A stretch of 64,000 bases of DNA, taken from assembly GCA_963766345.1 (NCBI GenBank), contig CAVXZL010000010.1, positions 124,001 through 188,000 on the forward strand. The letters run 5' to 3'. Below are positions 17,416-25,568 of the stretch, piece by piece. Source of the DNA: DASVFB01 sp963766345. Lineage in GTDB: Bacteria > Actinomycetota > Thermoleophilia > Gaiellales > Gaiellaceae. A program made the position numbers and the translations under genes. The notes beneath the pieces are model-generated. The model worked only from the letters and a program-made list of their open reading frames with translations. It was not told the origin of the DNA and made no database searches. How positions within the stretch are numbered: the stretch's first letter is position 1; each line of letters opens with the position of its first letter.

Positions 17416-18596
17416 TGCACGACCACGAGGCGACGATCCTGCATGCAGACGTCGACTCCTTCTACGCATCGGTCGAGCAGCGGGACGATCCGTCCCTTCG
17501 CGGCCGGCCGGTGATCGTCGGAGCCGGCGTCGTCCTGGCGGCGAGCTACGAGGCGAAGGCGTACGGCGTGCGCACGGCGATGGGCGGCCGGCAGGCGCGG
17601 CGCCTGTGCCCCGACGCCGTCGTCGTGTCGCCGCGCATGTCCGCGTATTCGGACGCGAGCAAGGCTCTCTTCCGCGTCTTCGAGAACGCGACGCCGGTCG
17701 TCGAGGGGCTGTCGATCGACGAGGCGTTTCTCGACGTCCGCGGGATGCGCCGTCTCGCGGGCACGCCGACCGACATCGCCGTGCGACTCAGACGCGACGC
17801 TCGCGCGCAGGTGGGCCTCCCGATCACCGTCGGCGTCGCACGCACGAAGTTCCTCGCCAAGGTCGCGAGCGGCGTCGCGAAGCCGGACGGGCTGCTCGTC
17901 GTGCCGCCGGACCGCGAGCTTACGTTCCTCCACGCGCTGCCGGTCGAGCGCCTGTGGGGAGTGGGGGAGGTCACGGCGGAGAAACTGCACGGCATCGGCG
18001 TCACGACGGTCGGCGAGGTCGCTTCCTCCGACGAGGCCGCTCTCGTGGCGATGCTCGGCCGTGCGGTCGGCGCGCAGGTCTACGCGCTGGCGCACAACCG
18101 TGACCGTCGGCGCGTCACGGTCGGCCGTCGTCGGGGCTCGATCGGATCGCAGTGCGCCCTCGGTCGTTCGCGCAGGTCGCTAGAGGCGGTCGACGCGGTG
18201 CTCGTCGGGCTCGTCGACCGCGTGACGCGCCGGATGCGCAAGGCGAGACGTGTCGGCCGAACCGTCGTCCTGCGTCTGCGCTTCGACGACTTCTCGCGCG
18301 CGACGCGCTCGTACACGCTGCCGCTAGCGACGTGCGAGACGCAGGCGATCCTCGAGACGGCGAGGTGGCTGTTCGCCGCGTCGCTGCCGACCATCGAGCG
18401 CAACGGCCTGACGCTGGTCGGAATCACCGTCTCCAACCTCGACGACGACCGCGCGGTGCAGCTGCCGTTTCGCGGGCGCTACGCCCTCGACCTCGCGATC
18501 GACGAGATCCGCGAACGCTTCGGGTCGGAAGCAGTCAAGCGTGCGGTGCTGCTCGGGCGCGACACCGGCCTCGTCGTTCCGCTGCTGCCGGATTAG
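17409..18596 (+). CDS. dinB: DNA polymerase IV (Y family)
   Basis: A 395-residue translesion polymerase. Catalytic acids are D14/D16 in HADVDSFYASVEQ and D104/E105 in SIDEAFLDV. The thumb helix-hairpin-helix (LWGVGEVTAEKLHGIGVTTVGEV) and the little-finger domain (from about 230) are present, and the length is normal. No beta-clamp-binding tail is obvious. The ATG at 17409 is inside a LexA box and no ribosome site precedes it, so the message may be leaderless; TTG 17397 is an alternative start in frame. It replicates past lesions and should be induced by DNA damage. Confidence 0.93.
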   Translation: MFVHDHEATILHADVDSFYASVEQRDDPSLRGRPVIVGAGVVLAASYEAKAYGVRTAMGGRQARRLCPDAVVVSPRMSAYSDASKALFRVFENATPVVEGLSIDEAFLDVRGMRRLAGTPTDIAVRLRRDARAQVGLPITVGVARTKFLAKVASGVAKPDGLLVVPPDRELTFLHALPVERLWGVGEVTAEKLHGIGVTTVGEVASSDEAALVAMLGRAVGAQVYALAHNRDRRRVTVGRRRGSIGSQCALGRSRRSLEAVDAVLVGLVDRVTRRMRKARRVGRTVVLRLRFDDFSRATRSYTLPLATCETQAILETARWLFAASLPTIERNGLTLVGITVSNLDDDRAVQLPFRGRYALDLAIDEIRERFGSEAVKRAVLLGRDTGLVVPLLPD

Positions 18597-18605
18597 GATC
18601 GAGCT

Positions 18606-18938
18606 GTGGCCTACAACGAAGCGCTCGCCGAACGCATCCGAGAGCTCGTCGCGGGCGAGCCGAAGCTGACCGAGAAGAAGATGTTCGGCGGTCTCGCCTT
18701 CCTCGTCGGCGGCAACATGGCGATCGCCGCGAGCGGCCAGGGCGGCGTTCTCGTGCGGTGCGATCCCGCGCAGTCCGACGACCTCGTCGCGAAGACCGAC
18801 GCGCACTTGATGGAGATGCGCGGCCGCGCGATGCAGGGCTGGCTCCGCGTCGACGACGAGCACGTACGCACGAAGCGCCAGCTCGAGAAGTGGGTGAAGA
18901 TAGGCGCCGCTTACGCGCGCTCGCTGCCGGCGAAGTAG
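18606..18938 (+). CDS. TfoX N-terminal domain protein
   Basis: A 110-residue protein with the TfoX/Sxy N-terminal fold (LTEKKMFGGLAFLVGGNMAIA, VRCDP, MRGRAMQGWLRVD). In gamma-proteobacteria TfoX controls competence genes, but single-domain actinobacterial relatives have no proven role. The GTG start at 18606 is 9 bp after the dinB stop, so it is probably co-transcribed and perhaps damage-inducible. The C-terminus is basic (RTKRQLEKWVKIGAAYARSL). Confidence 0.82.
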   Translation: MAYNEALAERIRELVAGEPKLTEKKMFGGLAFLVGGNMAIAASGQGGVLVRCDPAQSDDLVAKTDAHLMEMRGRAMQGWLRVDDEHVRTKRQLEKWVKIGAAYARSLPAK

Positions 18939-18965
18939 GACTCGCCGCCGGCGAACTAGCACGGG

Positions 18966-20231
18966 TCAGTCGGCGAAGTCCAAAAAGCCGACTGCAAGCA
19001 TCCGACGCGCGAGCGCGGCGCCGGTCTCGCGCTCCTCGTCGTCGTCGAAGACGGACGCGAGCGTCTCGCCGAGCGTCTGCGAGCCGTCGAGCTCACGCAC
19101 GAGACGTGCCGTCTGAGGATCGAGCTCCGCCGAGAACGGAAGCCCGGCGTCGAGCCGGAGCGTGAGGCTTTGCGATTCCCAGCGGGCATCCGCGAACCGC
19201 AGCTCCTGCGTGACGACCGCATCGTCGACGACGCGCAAGCGCCGGTCGAGCAACGCGTCGATCTCCGCGAGCCGGTCGCGCGTTTCGAAGAGTTGTCGAA
19301 CGTGGCGGCCCGCGGGACGAAGCCCGGCGCGCGGTAGCTCCAGCGTCTCGAACCAGCCGTCGCGTCCATCCTCGCGCTTGCGCAGAACGAGGCATGCGTA
19401 CGCAAGCTGCTCGATGTCGAGCTCGCGGTAGTACTCGAGCCAGCGGTCGATCGCGTCGGCGTACGCGTCCGGCTGATCCGCGAGCTCGCGGTTCCAGACA
19501 GCCGCCGTCTCGATCGGATCGTCGGTGGCGGTGTGGAGCAGGAACGCGTCGCAGCCCAAGCCCTCCAGCCAGCTCCGCGGGCGTGCCATCGGGTCGCCGG
19601 GATCGAGCGCCCAGGCGATCATCAGCGACGCGAACGCACCGGGAGCAAGCGACTCCGGCGCGTGCCGGACGACGTGCTCGGACACCGCGTCGCCGCGCAG
19701 GCCGCCGTCGCGGAAGAGAAACGCGGTGTCGGGCGAGACGACGTACGGCGGGTTCGCGACGACGAGGTCGAACTGCTCGCCGTCGACGGGCTCGAAGAAG
19801 CTCCCGGCCCGCGTCGCCGCGTTGCCGACGCCGTTGAGCGCGAAGTTGAACTCCGCGTACGCGAGCGCTCTCGCGTTGACGTCCGTCGCGACGACGCTCT
19901 TCGCGTGCGCGGCGAGGAGGATCGCCTGGATGCCGTTGCCGGTGCAGAGGTCGAGCGCACGCTCGCCGGTTCCGCGCACGGTCATGTGCGCGAGCGCCAC
20001 CGAGGGCCGGTGCACGCCCGGCACGAGATCGGCGTAGTCCTCCGGCGAAGAATGATCCGACGCGATCAGCAGCTCGTCGTGCGGAACGATGCGCGCTGCT
20101 CCGCGAACGGCGTCGCCCTCGTCGACGAGCAGTCCGCATCGCCCGAGCCGGCCGAGAAGCTCCGCCCCGACGAGCTCGTCGAGACGCTCGCGCGCGACGG
20201 GAACGCCGAGCAGGAAGAGCCGGATGAGCAA
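18966..20231 (-). CDS. SAM-dependent methyltransferase with NPPY motif
   Basis: A 421-residue class I methyltransferase counted from the TTG at 20231. The SAM site is ALDLCTGNGIQAILLA, followed by VVATDVNARALAYA and the amide-methylation motif VVANPPYVVS, as in HemK/RlmF-like enzymes. The C-terminal 130 residues are a separate domain. The frame stays open upstream to the Hcp stop codon and encodes plausible protein (SLQDGVELARLLRAARYEAA), which looks like the N-terminal domain of this family. It holds no ATG, GTG or TTG there; a CTG at 20387 would give 473 residues. An AGAAGGAGG site sits at about 20424, so the true start is probably upstream and non-standard. Substrate unknown. Confidence 0.8.
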   Translation of the reverse strand: MLIRLFLLGVPVARERLDELVGAELLGRLGRCGLLVDEGDAVRGAARIVPHDELLIASDHSSPEDYADLVPGVHRPSVALAHMTVRGTGERALDLCTGNGIQAILLAAHAKSVVATDVNARALAYAEFNFALNGVGNAATRAGSFFEPVDGEQFDLVVANPPYVVSPDTAFLFRDGGLRGDAVSEHVVRHAPESLAPGAFASLMIAWALDPGDPMARPRSWLEGLGCDAFLLHTATDDPIETAAVWNRELADQPDAYADAIDRWLEYYRELDIEQLAYACLVLRKREDGRDGWFETLELPRAGLRPAGRHVRQLFETRDRLAEIDALLDRRLRVVDDAVVTQELRFADARWESQSLTLRLDAGLPFSAELDPQTARLVRELDGSQTLGETLASVFDDDEERETGAALARRMLAVGFLDFAD

Positions 20232-20421
20232 CGCCGTCTCGTCAGCGTCGCCGATCCGTCGCAGGTACGCGGGCAGCTCCGGCGATCGAGCGAGGAGCTG
20301 CTCGCCGGTCGCGAGCCGCCCTTGGATCTGCGCGGCCTCGTAACGCGCGGCCCGGAGCAGCCGCGCGAGCTCGACGCCGTCCTGCAGGGAATCCGCGCGC
20401 GGTGGATCCGCTCGCGGCGAG

Positions 20422-20910
20422 CTAGCCCTCCTTCTGCGCCTTGAGGTCGTACTTGAAGTGGATGCCGGCTTCGAGCGAGCCGTCGGGCTTCTGCGGCTTG
20501 TACATGACGTCGATCTTCGCGAAGTTGAACGACACCTGATCCGTGGGAACGACGTCGCCGCCCTCGGATCCGCCCGTCTGGTACGAGCTGATCAGGACGT
20601 CCTGCATCTTGATGACGAGGTACTCCTGCTGGCCCTTACCGGCCTTGCGCGCGGAGAGGGTCGCGTCCTTGATGTGCTCGCCGGTCGCGCACGCCTTCAT
20701 GAGAGAGACGCTCGCCGTGTTCATGCGCATCACGAAGTGGAAGTCCTGCATCGCGACCTTGCCGGCGCCTCCACCGCCGCCGCCGGCCGGCCTGGCGACG
20801 TTCGTCTCGCCCCAGCTCCACGCCTCGATGTCGATCTCGTCCTTGTGCTTCGCGTCGGCGCTCTCGCCCTTGATGCCGTCGAACTTCAGGAAGTAGTCGA
20901 CCTGTGCCAT
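20422..20910 (-). CDS. hcp: Hcp-like tube protein (orphan)
   Basis: A 162-residue protein of the Hcp family (DUF796), the hexameric ring protein that stacks into the inner tube of type VI secretion. The family start YFLKFDGIKGESADAKHKDEI, WSWGETN, FHFVMRMN and a C-terminal beta strand are visible; residues 42-49 are a Gly-rich loop (GGGGGGAG). No other secretion gene (sheath, baseplate, ClpV, VgrG) is in the window. The neighbours are a methyltransferase (downstream, same strand, 190 bp in front of its TTG) and a divergent cupredoxin operon. Actinobacterial orphan Hcp proteins may have another role. The ATG at 20910 is clear. Confidence 0.85.
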   Translation of the reverse strand: MAQVDYFLKFDGIKGESADAKHKDEIDIEAWSWGETNVARPAGGGGGGAGKVAMQDFHFVMRMNTASVSLMKACATGEHIKDATLSARKAGKGQQEYLVIKMQDVLISSYQTGGSEGGDVVPTDQVSFNFAKIDVMYKPQKPDGSLEAGIHFKYDLKAQKEG

Positions 20911-21059
20911 CTAGCCCCCCGTGGCCGTCGGTTGTGACCGCCCTGGCTGCGATCGAGCTGATCGTGCCAGATCCGGCGGCCCGCTGCATCGCCCGCAGGT
21001 AAGGACCGCCCCTCCCGCGACACCAAGTAAGGCAGACCCCCGAACTTCAAGGAGGAGCA

Positions 21060-21368
21060 GTGCCTTACGGAAGCTTTGTCAACGATCTGCCCACAGGGTT
21101 CTTCCTCGCCGTGCACATCGCCGCGTTCGCGATCGGCGCGGGCTTTGCGTGGCTCGCGTTCAAGCGCGAGCTGACGCTCGTCGCCACGGCGTTCTCGCTG
21201 TTCGCCGTCGCCGAGCTCGTCTACATGACGTACCACCTCGACTGGACCGTCTTCCTCTTCGCCCACACGATCGCCGAGGTGCTCGACCTGGCCGCGTTCG
21301 TGCTCGTGTTCGCCGGCGCCGTCTACGAGACCGTGCGGAAGCCGGCATCGCTGGAGGCGACCCGCTGA
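21060..21368 (+). CDS. Small membrane protein, first gene of the cupredoxin operon
   Basis: A 102-residue protein with about four hydrophobic helices (GFFLAVHIAAFAIGAGFAWLA, VATAFSLFAVAELVYM, WTVFLFAHTIAEVLDLAAF) and a conserved-looking histidine in each of the first and last helices, plus YMTYHLD. The GTG at 21060 has AAGGAGGAG in front. It overlaps the cupredoxin gene by one base. The inner-membrane His/Met residues and the neighbours suggest a role in copper or electron transfer, but no family is recognised. Confidence 0.75.
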   Translation: MPYGSFVNDLPTGFFLAVHIAAFAIGAGFAWLAFKRELTLVATAFSLFAVAELVYMTYHLDWTVFLFAHTIAEVLDLAAFVLVFAGAVYETVRKPASLEATR

Positions 21369-21697
21369 TGAAGCCGGCTGCCATAGCGGTGTTCGTTGCG
21401 ATGCTCGTCGCGGCCGGCTGCGGCGGCAAGGAGAGCAGCGCGCCGGTGGCGACGACGCAGGTCGAGATGGCCAAGAGCTATCGCTTCGCGCCGGACACGA
21501 TCAAGGTGAGGGCCGGCTCGACGGTCACCTGGACGAACAACGACAACTTCACGCACACGGTGAAGGTCGACGGCCAGGACGACCACAAGGTCGACCGCGG
21601 CCACAGCGTCTCGATCCGGTTCGACAAGCCCGGGAGGTACGACTACGTCTGCACGCTGCACAGCCACGACATGCACGGGACGGTGATCGTCACGTGA
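21368..21697 (+). CDS. Cupredoxin (plastocyanin-like) lipoprotein
   Basis: A 109-residue type I copper protein. The signal peptide ends in lipobox VAAGC (Cys18), so it is anchored outside the membrane. The ligands are visible: His63 (NFTHTV), Cys95, His98 (or His100) and Met102 in YVCTLHSHDMHG. The beta-barrel core includes APDTIKVRAGSTVTWTNND. It carries single electrons or binds copper. TGATG links it to the gene in front and GTGA to the gene behind, so it is the second of seven coupled genes. The redox partner is not in the window. Confidence 0.9.
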   Translation: MKPAAIAVFVAMLVAAGCGGKESSAPVATTQVEMAKSYRFAPDTIKVRAGSTVTWTNNDNFTHTVKVDGQDDHKVDRGHSVSIRFDKPGRYDYVCTLHSHDMHGTVIVT

Positions 21698-22101
21698 CGT
21701 TCGCCGAGCTGCGCACCGACGTCGTAATCCTCACCTGCGCGGTCAGCGCAGGCATCCACGGCGCGCTCGTGCCGGACCACTTCGGCGAAGGGACGGGAGC
21801 CGGCCTCGGCTTCGTGGCGGCGACCGTCCTGCTCGCCGCGCTCGCGATCGCGTTGACATGGCGTCCCGCGAGCGAGCTCGCGTTTGCCGGCACGGCCGTC
21901 GTCTTCGTGGGCTTGCTCGTCAGCTACGCGGCCGCGGTGACCACGGGCGTCCCCGTTCTCCACCCCGAACGCGAGACGGTCGACGGTCTCGCGCTCTTCA
22001 CGAAGGCGATCGAGGTCGTCGGCCTGCTCACGGCCGTGACGGCGCTCCGACCGCCGCTCGTCCCCATCCGACACATGCAACCGAAAGGAACGCTGACATG
22101 A
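21694..22101 (+). CDS. Small membrane protein of the cupredoxin operon
   Basis: A 135-residue protein with four likely membrane helices (VVILTCAVSAGIHGALVP, GFVAATVLLAALAIALT, LAFAGTAVVFVGLLVSY, LFTKAIEVVGLLTAV). Histidines near the helix ends (IHGALVPDH, PVLHPERE) could bind metal. GTG start overlapping the cupredoxin stop, and its own stop overlaps the next ATG (ATGA). No recognised family; the coupling suggests that it works with the cupredoxin. Confidence 0.75.
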   Translation: MTFAELRTDVVILTCAVSAGIHGALVPDHFGEGTGAGLGFVAATVLLAALAIALTWRPASELAFAGTAVVFVGLLVSYAAAVTTGVPVLHPERETVDGLALFTKAIEVVGLLTAVTALRPPLVPIRHMQPKGTLT

Positions 22102-22832
22102 ACAAGACGAGGGCCATGCGCCCCATCCCGCTCGGCTTGAGCGCGCTGGTCGCACTCTTCAGCGCGCTCGCCGCACTCGCCGTCTCGAACGGCATGGCCA
22201 TGGGCAACAGCCACGCGGCGCACCGCGCACAGGCGCCGATGGCCATGCCGATGACGATGACCATGACGACGCACGGCCCGGCGGCGCTCAGCAAGCAGGC
22301 CGTGCAGCTCCGCCTGGACATGCGCAAGCTCTGGGAGGACCACATCACATGGACACGCCTCGCGATCATCAGCCTCGAGGGCGGCACGCCGGATACGAGC
22401 GCGACGGTCGCGCGCCTGCTCCAGAACCAGACGGACATCGGCAATGCGATCAAGCCGTACTACGGCGAAGCAGCCGGCAACGCGCTGACGCAGCTGCTAC
22501 GGACGCACATCCTCATCGCCGCCGACGTGATCGCCGCGGCGAAGGCCGGTGACGCGGCGAAGCTCGCCGACGCGCAGGCGCGGTGGGACAAGAACGCCGA
22601 CGACATCGCGGCGCTCCTGTCGAGCGCCAACCCGCACAACTGGAAGCTCTCGACGATGAAGACCGAGATGCACATGCACCTGAAGCTGACGACCGACGAG
22701 GCCGTCGCACACCTCCAGGGCAAGTGGGACGCGGACGTCGCGGCGTACGACGCAGTCCACGACCACATCCTCCACATGTCCGACCTGCTCACGACCGGGA
22801 TCGTCAAGCAGTTCCCGAAGCGGTTCCACTGA
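22098..22832 (+). CDS. Exported His/Met-rich helical protein
   Basis: A 244-residue protein with a signal peptide (LSALVALFSALAALAVS), then a Met/His-rich stretch (residues 33-58, with repeated MAM/MTM and HAAHRA) like those that bind copper or silver. The mature part is helical (MRKLWEDHITWTRLAIIS, LLQNQTDIGNAIKPYYGE, THILIAADVIAAAKAGD, MHMHLKLTTDEAVAHLQG). Related helical proteins are known in bacilli and actinobacteria without an assigned role. The position inside a cupredoxin operon supports metal handling outside the membrane; this is inference. Confidence 0.75.
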   Translation: MNKTRAMRPIPLGLSALVALFSALAALAVSNGMAMGNSHAAHRAQAPMAMPMTMTMTTHGPAALSKQAVQLRLDMRKLWEDHITWTRLAIISLEGGTPDTSATVARLLQNQTDIGNAIKPYYGEAAGNALTQLLRTHILIAADVIAAAKAGDAAKLADAQARWDKNADDIAALLSSANPHNWKLSTMKTEMHMHLKLTTDEAVAHLQGKWDADVAAYDAVHDHILHMSDLLTTGIVKQFPKRFH

Positions 22833-22843
22833 CGACCGAGAAC

Positions 22844-23062
22844 GTGCAGACGAAAGCGCCAAGCGATGCGCCACTCGCCGAGGTCGCCCGTTGGCGGCGC
22901 GAGCAGCTGGTGCATGCCGGCTTCTCGCGCCCGCTCGCGGGCGAGCTCGCCGGGGATCCTCGCTACGACCTGCACGCGCTGATCGAGCTCGTGGAGAGCG
23001 GCTGCCCGCCCGACGTCGCCGTCAGGATCCTCGCTCCGCTCGAGGAGGAGAGCCCGGCTTGA
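22844..23062 (+). CDS. Small soluble protein upstream of the sigma factor
   Basis: A 72-residue protein (PLAEVARWRREQLVHAGFSR ... RYDLHALIELVESGCPPDVAV). All-helical, acidic, no cysteine pairs and no recognised domain. The GTG at 22844 starts 11 bp after the preceding stop; the stop overlaps the TTG start of the sigma factor gene (TTGA). Similar short proteins seem common in this group (memory, not searched). Confidence 0.65.
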   Translation: MQTKAPSDAPLAEVARWRREQLVHAGFSRPLAGELAGDPRYDLHALIELVESGCPPDVAVRILAPLEEESPA

Positions 23063-23760
23063 GCGTCGTCGACGCGGCTACCGTGGGGCTCGTGGAACCC
23101 GCGATCCACCTGTCGGCGTCACCCGAGGTGGCGCCGTCACTCGACCCCGACTCCCGTGCGTGGGTGGAGTCGCTTCGCACCGACGACGGGACGCGCGAAG
23201 ACGCCGTCGCGCGGCTGCACGCGCTGCTCCTAAAGGCCGCGCGCTTCGAGTGCACGCGCCGCCGGCCGACGCTTCCGCACCTACGCGGGGACGAGCTCGA
23301 CGACATCGCGAACGAGGCGGCCGACGACGCGCTCATGAGCATCCTCCGGCGCCTCGACGACTTCCACGGCGCGAGCCGCTTCACGACATGGGCGTACAAG
23401 TTCGCGCTCCTCGAGGCGGCGGTCAAGCTGAGGAAACGGGCGTGGCAGGGACGCGAGGTCCCGATCGAGCCCGAGGGCTGGGACCTGTTCTCGAGCCTCG
23501 GTCTCGAGCCGGACGCCGAGGCCGAGCAGAACGAGCTTCTCGTGACGCTACGGAGCGCGATCGCCGAGGTGCTCACTCCGCACCAGCGCCGTGTGCTCGT
23601 GGCGCTCGCGCTCAACGGCGTCCCGATCGACGTCCTCGCGGAACGCCTCGGCACGAACCGCGGCGCGCTCTACAAGACGCTGCACGACGCTCGGCGCAAG
23701 TTGCGCAATGATCTTTCAGAGCGCGGTCTCGCGCTCGACCAATGGTTGGCGGGCACATGA
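23059..23760 (+). CDS. RNA polymerase sigma factor (sigma-70 family, ECF-like)
   Basis: A 233-residue sigma factor. Region 2 covers about 70-130 (DELDDIANEAADDALMSILRR, FHGASRFTTWAYKFALLEAA) and region 4 about 165-225 (LTPHQRRVLVALALNGVPI, LAERLGTNRGALYKTLHDAR). The N-terminal 45 residues are an extra tail. TTG 23059 has GGAGGAG at a good distance; GTGs at 23083 and 23092 are alternatives. The next gene is a zinc anti-sigma factor, so this is a regulated sigma/anti-sigma pair at the end of the cupredoxin operon, probably controlling it. Confidence 0.88.
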   Translation: MSVVDAATVGLVEPAIHLSASPEVAPSLDPDSRAWVESLRTDDGTREDAVARLHALLLKAARFECTRRRPTLPHLRGDELDDIANEAADDALMSILRRLDDFHGASRFTTWAYKFALLEAAVKLRKRAWQGREVPIEPEGWDLFSSLGLEPDAEAEQNELLVTLRSAIAEVLTPHQRRVLVALALNGVPIDVLAERLGTNRGALYKTLHDARRKLRNDLSERGLALDQWLAGT

Positions 23761-23773
23761 CGCTGGAGGGGAC

Positions 23774-24013
23774 ATGACGATGGAGCAACCGGATCTGAAG
23801 CAGGCGGTGGGCCGGCTCCTCGGACCGGCCGAGCCCGAAGTCGACTGCGACGCCTGCTTCGAGCAGCTCGATCGCTTCGTCGAACTCGAGTTGGCCGGCG
23901 AGAACGCCGACGCGGCTTTGCCCGGGCTTCGCGCTCACCTCGAGGGCTGCCCGGCGTGTCGCGAAGAGCACGAGAGCCTGCGCGCCCTCGTCACCGGCGA
24001 CGACGCTCGGTAG
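23774..24013 (+). CDS. Zinc-binding anti-sigma factor (soluble)
   Basis: A 79-residue protein with C25-x2-C28 and the ZAS motif H55-x3-C59-x2-C62 (AHLEGCPACREEH). There is no membrane helix, so it is a cytoplasmic anti-sigma factor of the RsrA/ChrR type; such zinc sites often respond to oxidation. It lies 13 bp after the sigma gene. Start ATG 23774 (GGAGGGG ahead) or 23780. It most likely holds the sigma factor at 23059-23760 inactive. Confidence 0.82.
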   Translation: MTMEQPDLKQAVGRLLGPAEPEVDCDACFEQLDRFVELELAGENADAALPGLRAHLEGCPACREEHESLRALVTGDDAR

Positions 24014-24021
24014 CGCGCGCG

Positions 24022-24639
24022 TCAGGGCAGCGCGAGCGCGAGGAGAGGCTCGAGCGAATCGAGCTCCGCGTCGGGTGCTTGGTGCTCCCCGAGAGGCAGC
24101 CGCAGCCGGTTGTGCCAGCACACGCGCATCCCGGCGTCGCTTGCTCCGCTGATGTCGGCGGGCGAGCCGGCGACGAACAACGCGCGCGACGGCTCGACGC
24201 CCAACCTGTCGAGGGCAAGCCGGTACGGCTCGGGCTCAGGCTTGTAAGCGCCTGCAGCTTCGGCCGTGACGACCGTGTCGAAGTGGACGCCGACGCGGGC
24301 AGCTGCGCGTTGCCCGAGCTCCTCGGAGCAGTTGGTCACCACGCCGATGCACACGCGCTCGCTCAGTCGTTCGAGCACGTCGGGCGCCTCGGGCCACGGG
24401 CGAAGCCGTTCTCCCATTCCGCGCAGCAGATCCGCCGCGCGCGCCGGCGCGACGCCGGCGATCACCGCCGCCTCCTCGACCGTCTCGACGAACGGGCGGT
24501 ACGTCCCGGCGGAGTACGCGATGCGGCTCGACTCCATTCGCCAGCTCGTGCCCTCGGGCTCACTGCCGGCGGCGTCGTTCCACAGCGACCGGGAATCCAT
24601 GAGCGCCGTGAAGAGGTCGAACAGGACCGCGTCGTCCAT
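24022..24639 (-). CDS. HAD-superfamily hydrolase (haloacid dehalogenase-like)
   Basis: A 205-residue HAD protein. Motif I is degenerate (VLFDLFTALMDS, DLF instead of DxD), motif II is VVTNCSEE, motif III Lys in AGAYKPEPEPY, and motif IV is GSPADISGASDAG. The layout is like 2-haloacid dehalogenases, which also lack the second Asp of motif I. Phosphatase or dehalogenase activity cannot be told apart here. ATG at 24639 without a clear ribosome site. The stop is 8 bp from that of the anti-sigma gene (convergent). Confidence 0.82.
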   Translation of the reverse strand: MDDAVLFDLFTALMDSRSLWNDAAGSEPEGTSWRMESSRIAYSAGTYRPFVETVEEAAVIAGVAPARAADLLRGMGERLRPWPEAPDVLERLSERVCIGVVTNCSEELGQRAAARVGVHFDTVVTAEAAGAYKPEPEPYRLALDRLGVEPSRALFVAGSPADISGASDAGMRVCWHNRLRLPLGEHQAPDAELDSLEPLLALALP

Positions 24640-24709
24640 CGGTGGAAAGTAGACAGGCCACGGCCCGCGCCGTGCATTCCGCGTTGCAAATCGACATAAT
24701 CGCCTTCTG

Positions 24710-25309
24710 ATGCTTCGCCGGATGTCACTGCTCGGAGTGCTCGTCGTCGCGGGAGTTGCGGCGCTGGGCGCATCAGCGATGGAAGAGACGATCACTCCGG
24801 GTGTCGGCATCGGCAAGGTCAAGCTCGGGATGACGAAGGCACAGGTACTGCGCGCACTCGGCAAGGACTACGTGGTCAACGACACCACCCCGGCGTACAC
24901 GGAGCTCGGGTGGAACTTCAGCAGCTGGACGGTCCGTCTCCGCGACGGCCGCGCAGTCGAGGTCGGTACAGCGCTTCAAAGCCAGAAGACGACGAAGCGC
25001 GTGGGGCCGGGCTCCCTCTGGCTCAAGCTCGTGAAGGCGTATCCCGGCGGCGCGTGCACGTTCGCGGACGTCCAGACGAGCCTCGACGGCATTCTCGAGT
25101 ACCTGGTCGCGCACAAGGGCGGCACGCAGACGCTCTTCACGCTCCACCCGTGGCCGCCGCGCGCCTACTACGGTGCCTCTCCGAAGACGTTCTTCGTGAC
25201 CTCGGTGGCGGTGCGCACGCACTACCAGGCGCAACCGGAGTTCGCGCGGGACTATGCGTACCGCTGCCGCGACGGCTGGAAGTCCACGCCGCTGCCTCAG
25301 CAGCGGTAG
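24710..25309 (+). CDS. Exported protein of unknown function
   Basis: A 199-residue protein with a signal peptide (MSLLGVLVVAGVAALGASA). The body begins ITPGVGIGKVKLGMTKAQVL, a motif seen in many small exported actinobacterial proteins that have SmpA/OmlA-like beta folds, and contains two cysteines (GACTF, YRCRDG) likely to form a disulfide. No catalytic motif is seen. It diverges from the HAD gene with 70 bp between them. Confidence 0.7.
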   Translation: MLRRMSLLGVLVVAGVAALGASAMEETITPGVGIGKVKLGMTKAQVLRALGKDYVVNDTTPAYTELGWNFSSWTVRLRDGRAVEVGTALQSQKTTKRVGPGSLWLKLVKAYPGGACTFADVQTSLDGILEYLVAHKGGTQTLFTLHPWPPRAYYGASPKTFFVTSVAVRTHYQAQPEFARDYAYRCRDGWKSTPLPQQR

Positions 25310-25379
25310 GCCGCGGGACACCGGCTAAGGACGGTGTCTTAGAGCCGAGGATTGGACACCTGCGGCTACTGTGAGTGGG

Positions 25380-25568
25380 ATGGCACCCGTTCAACTCACG
25401 TGCGACATCGGCGGGTGCGGCATGTCCTGGACCGTCTCATCGGCCGCGAAGATGAAGGCGTCGGTGGCGGAACATCGGCGGACGTGCCACCCGGACTGGG
25501 TACAGCCCGAACCGAAGCCGATGACGCCGTACCGCCTGGATTATTCGGGACGCGCGCGGCAGTTCTAG
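25380..25568 (+). CDS. Small zinc-finger-like protein
   Basis: A 62-residue protein with C8-x4-C13 and H32-x3-C36-H37 (CDIGGCG, EHRRTCH), which resembles a small zinc finger. ATG at 25380 preceded by GTGAGTGGG; a GTG at 25371 is an alternative. It is too short to classify; DNA, RNA or protein binding are all possible. From 25569 to 25804 no gene is seen. Confidence 0.55.
   Translation: MAPVQLTCDIGGCGMSWTVSSAAKMKASVAEHRRTCHPDWVQPEPKPMTPYRLDYSGRARQF

Noticed and set aside
24022..24639. Confirmed haloacid dehalogenase
   Set aside because: The degenerate first motif also occurs in other HAD proteins. Substrate cannot be fixed from sequence.
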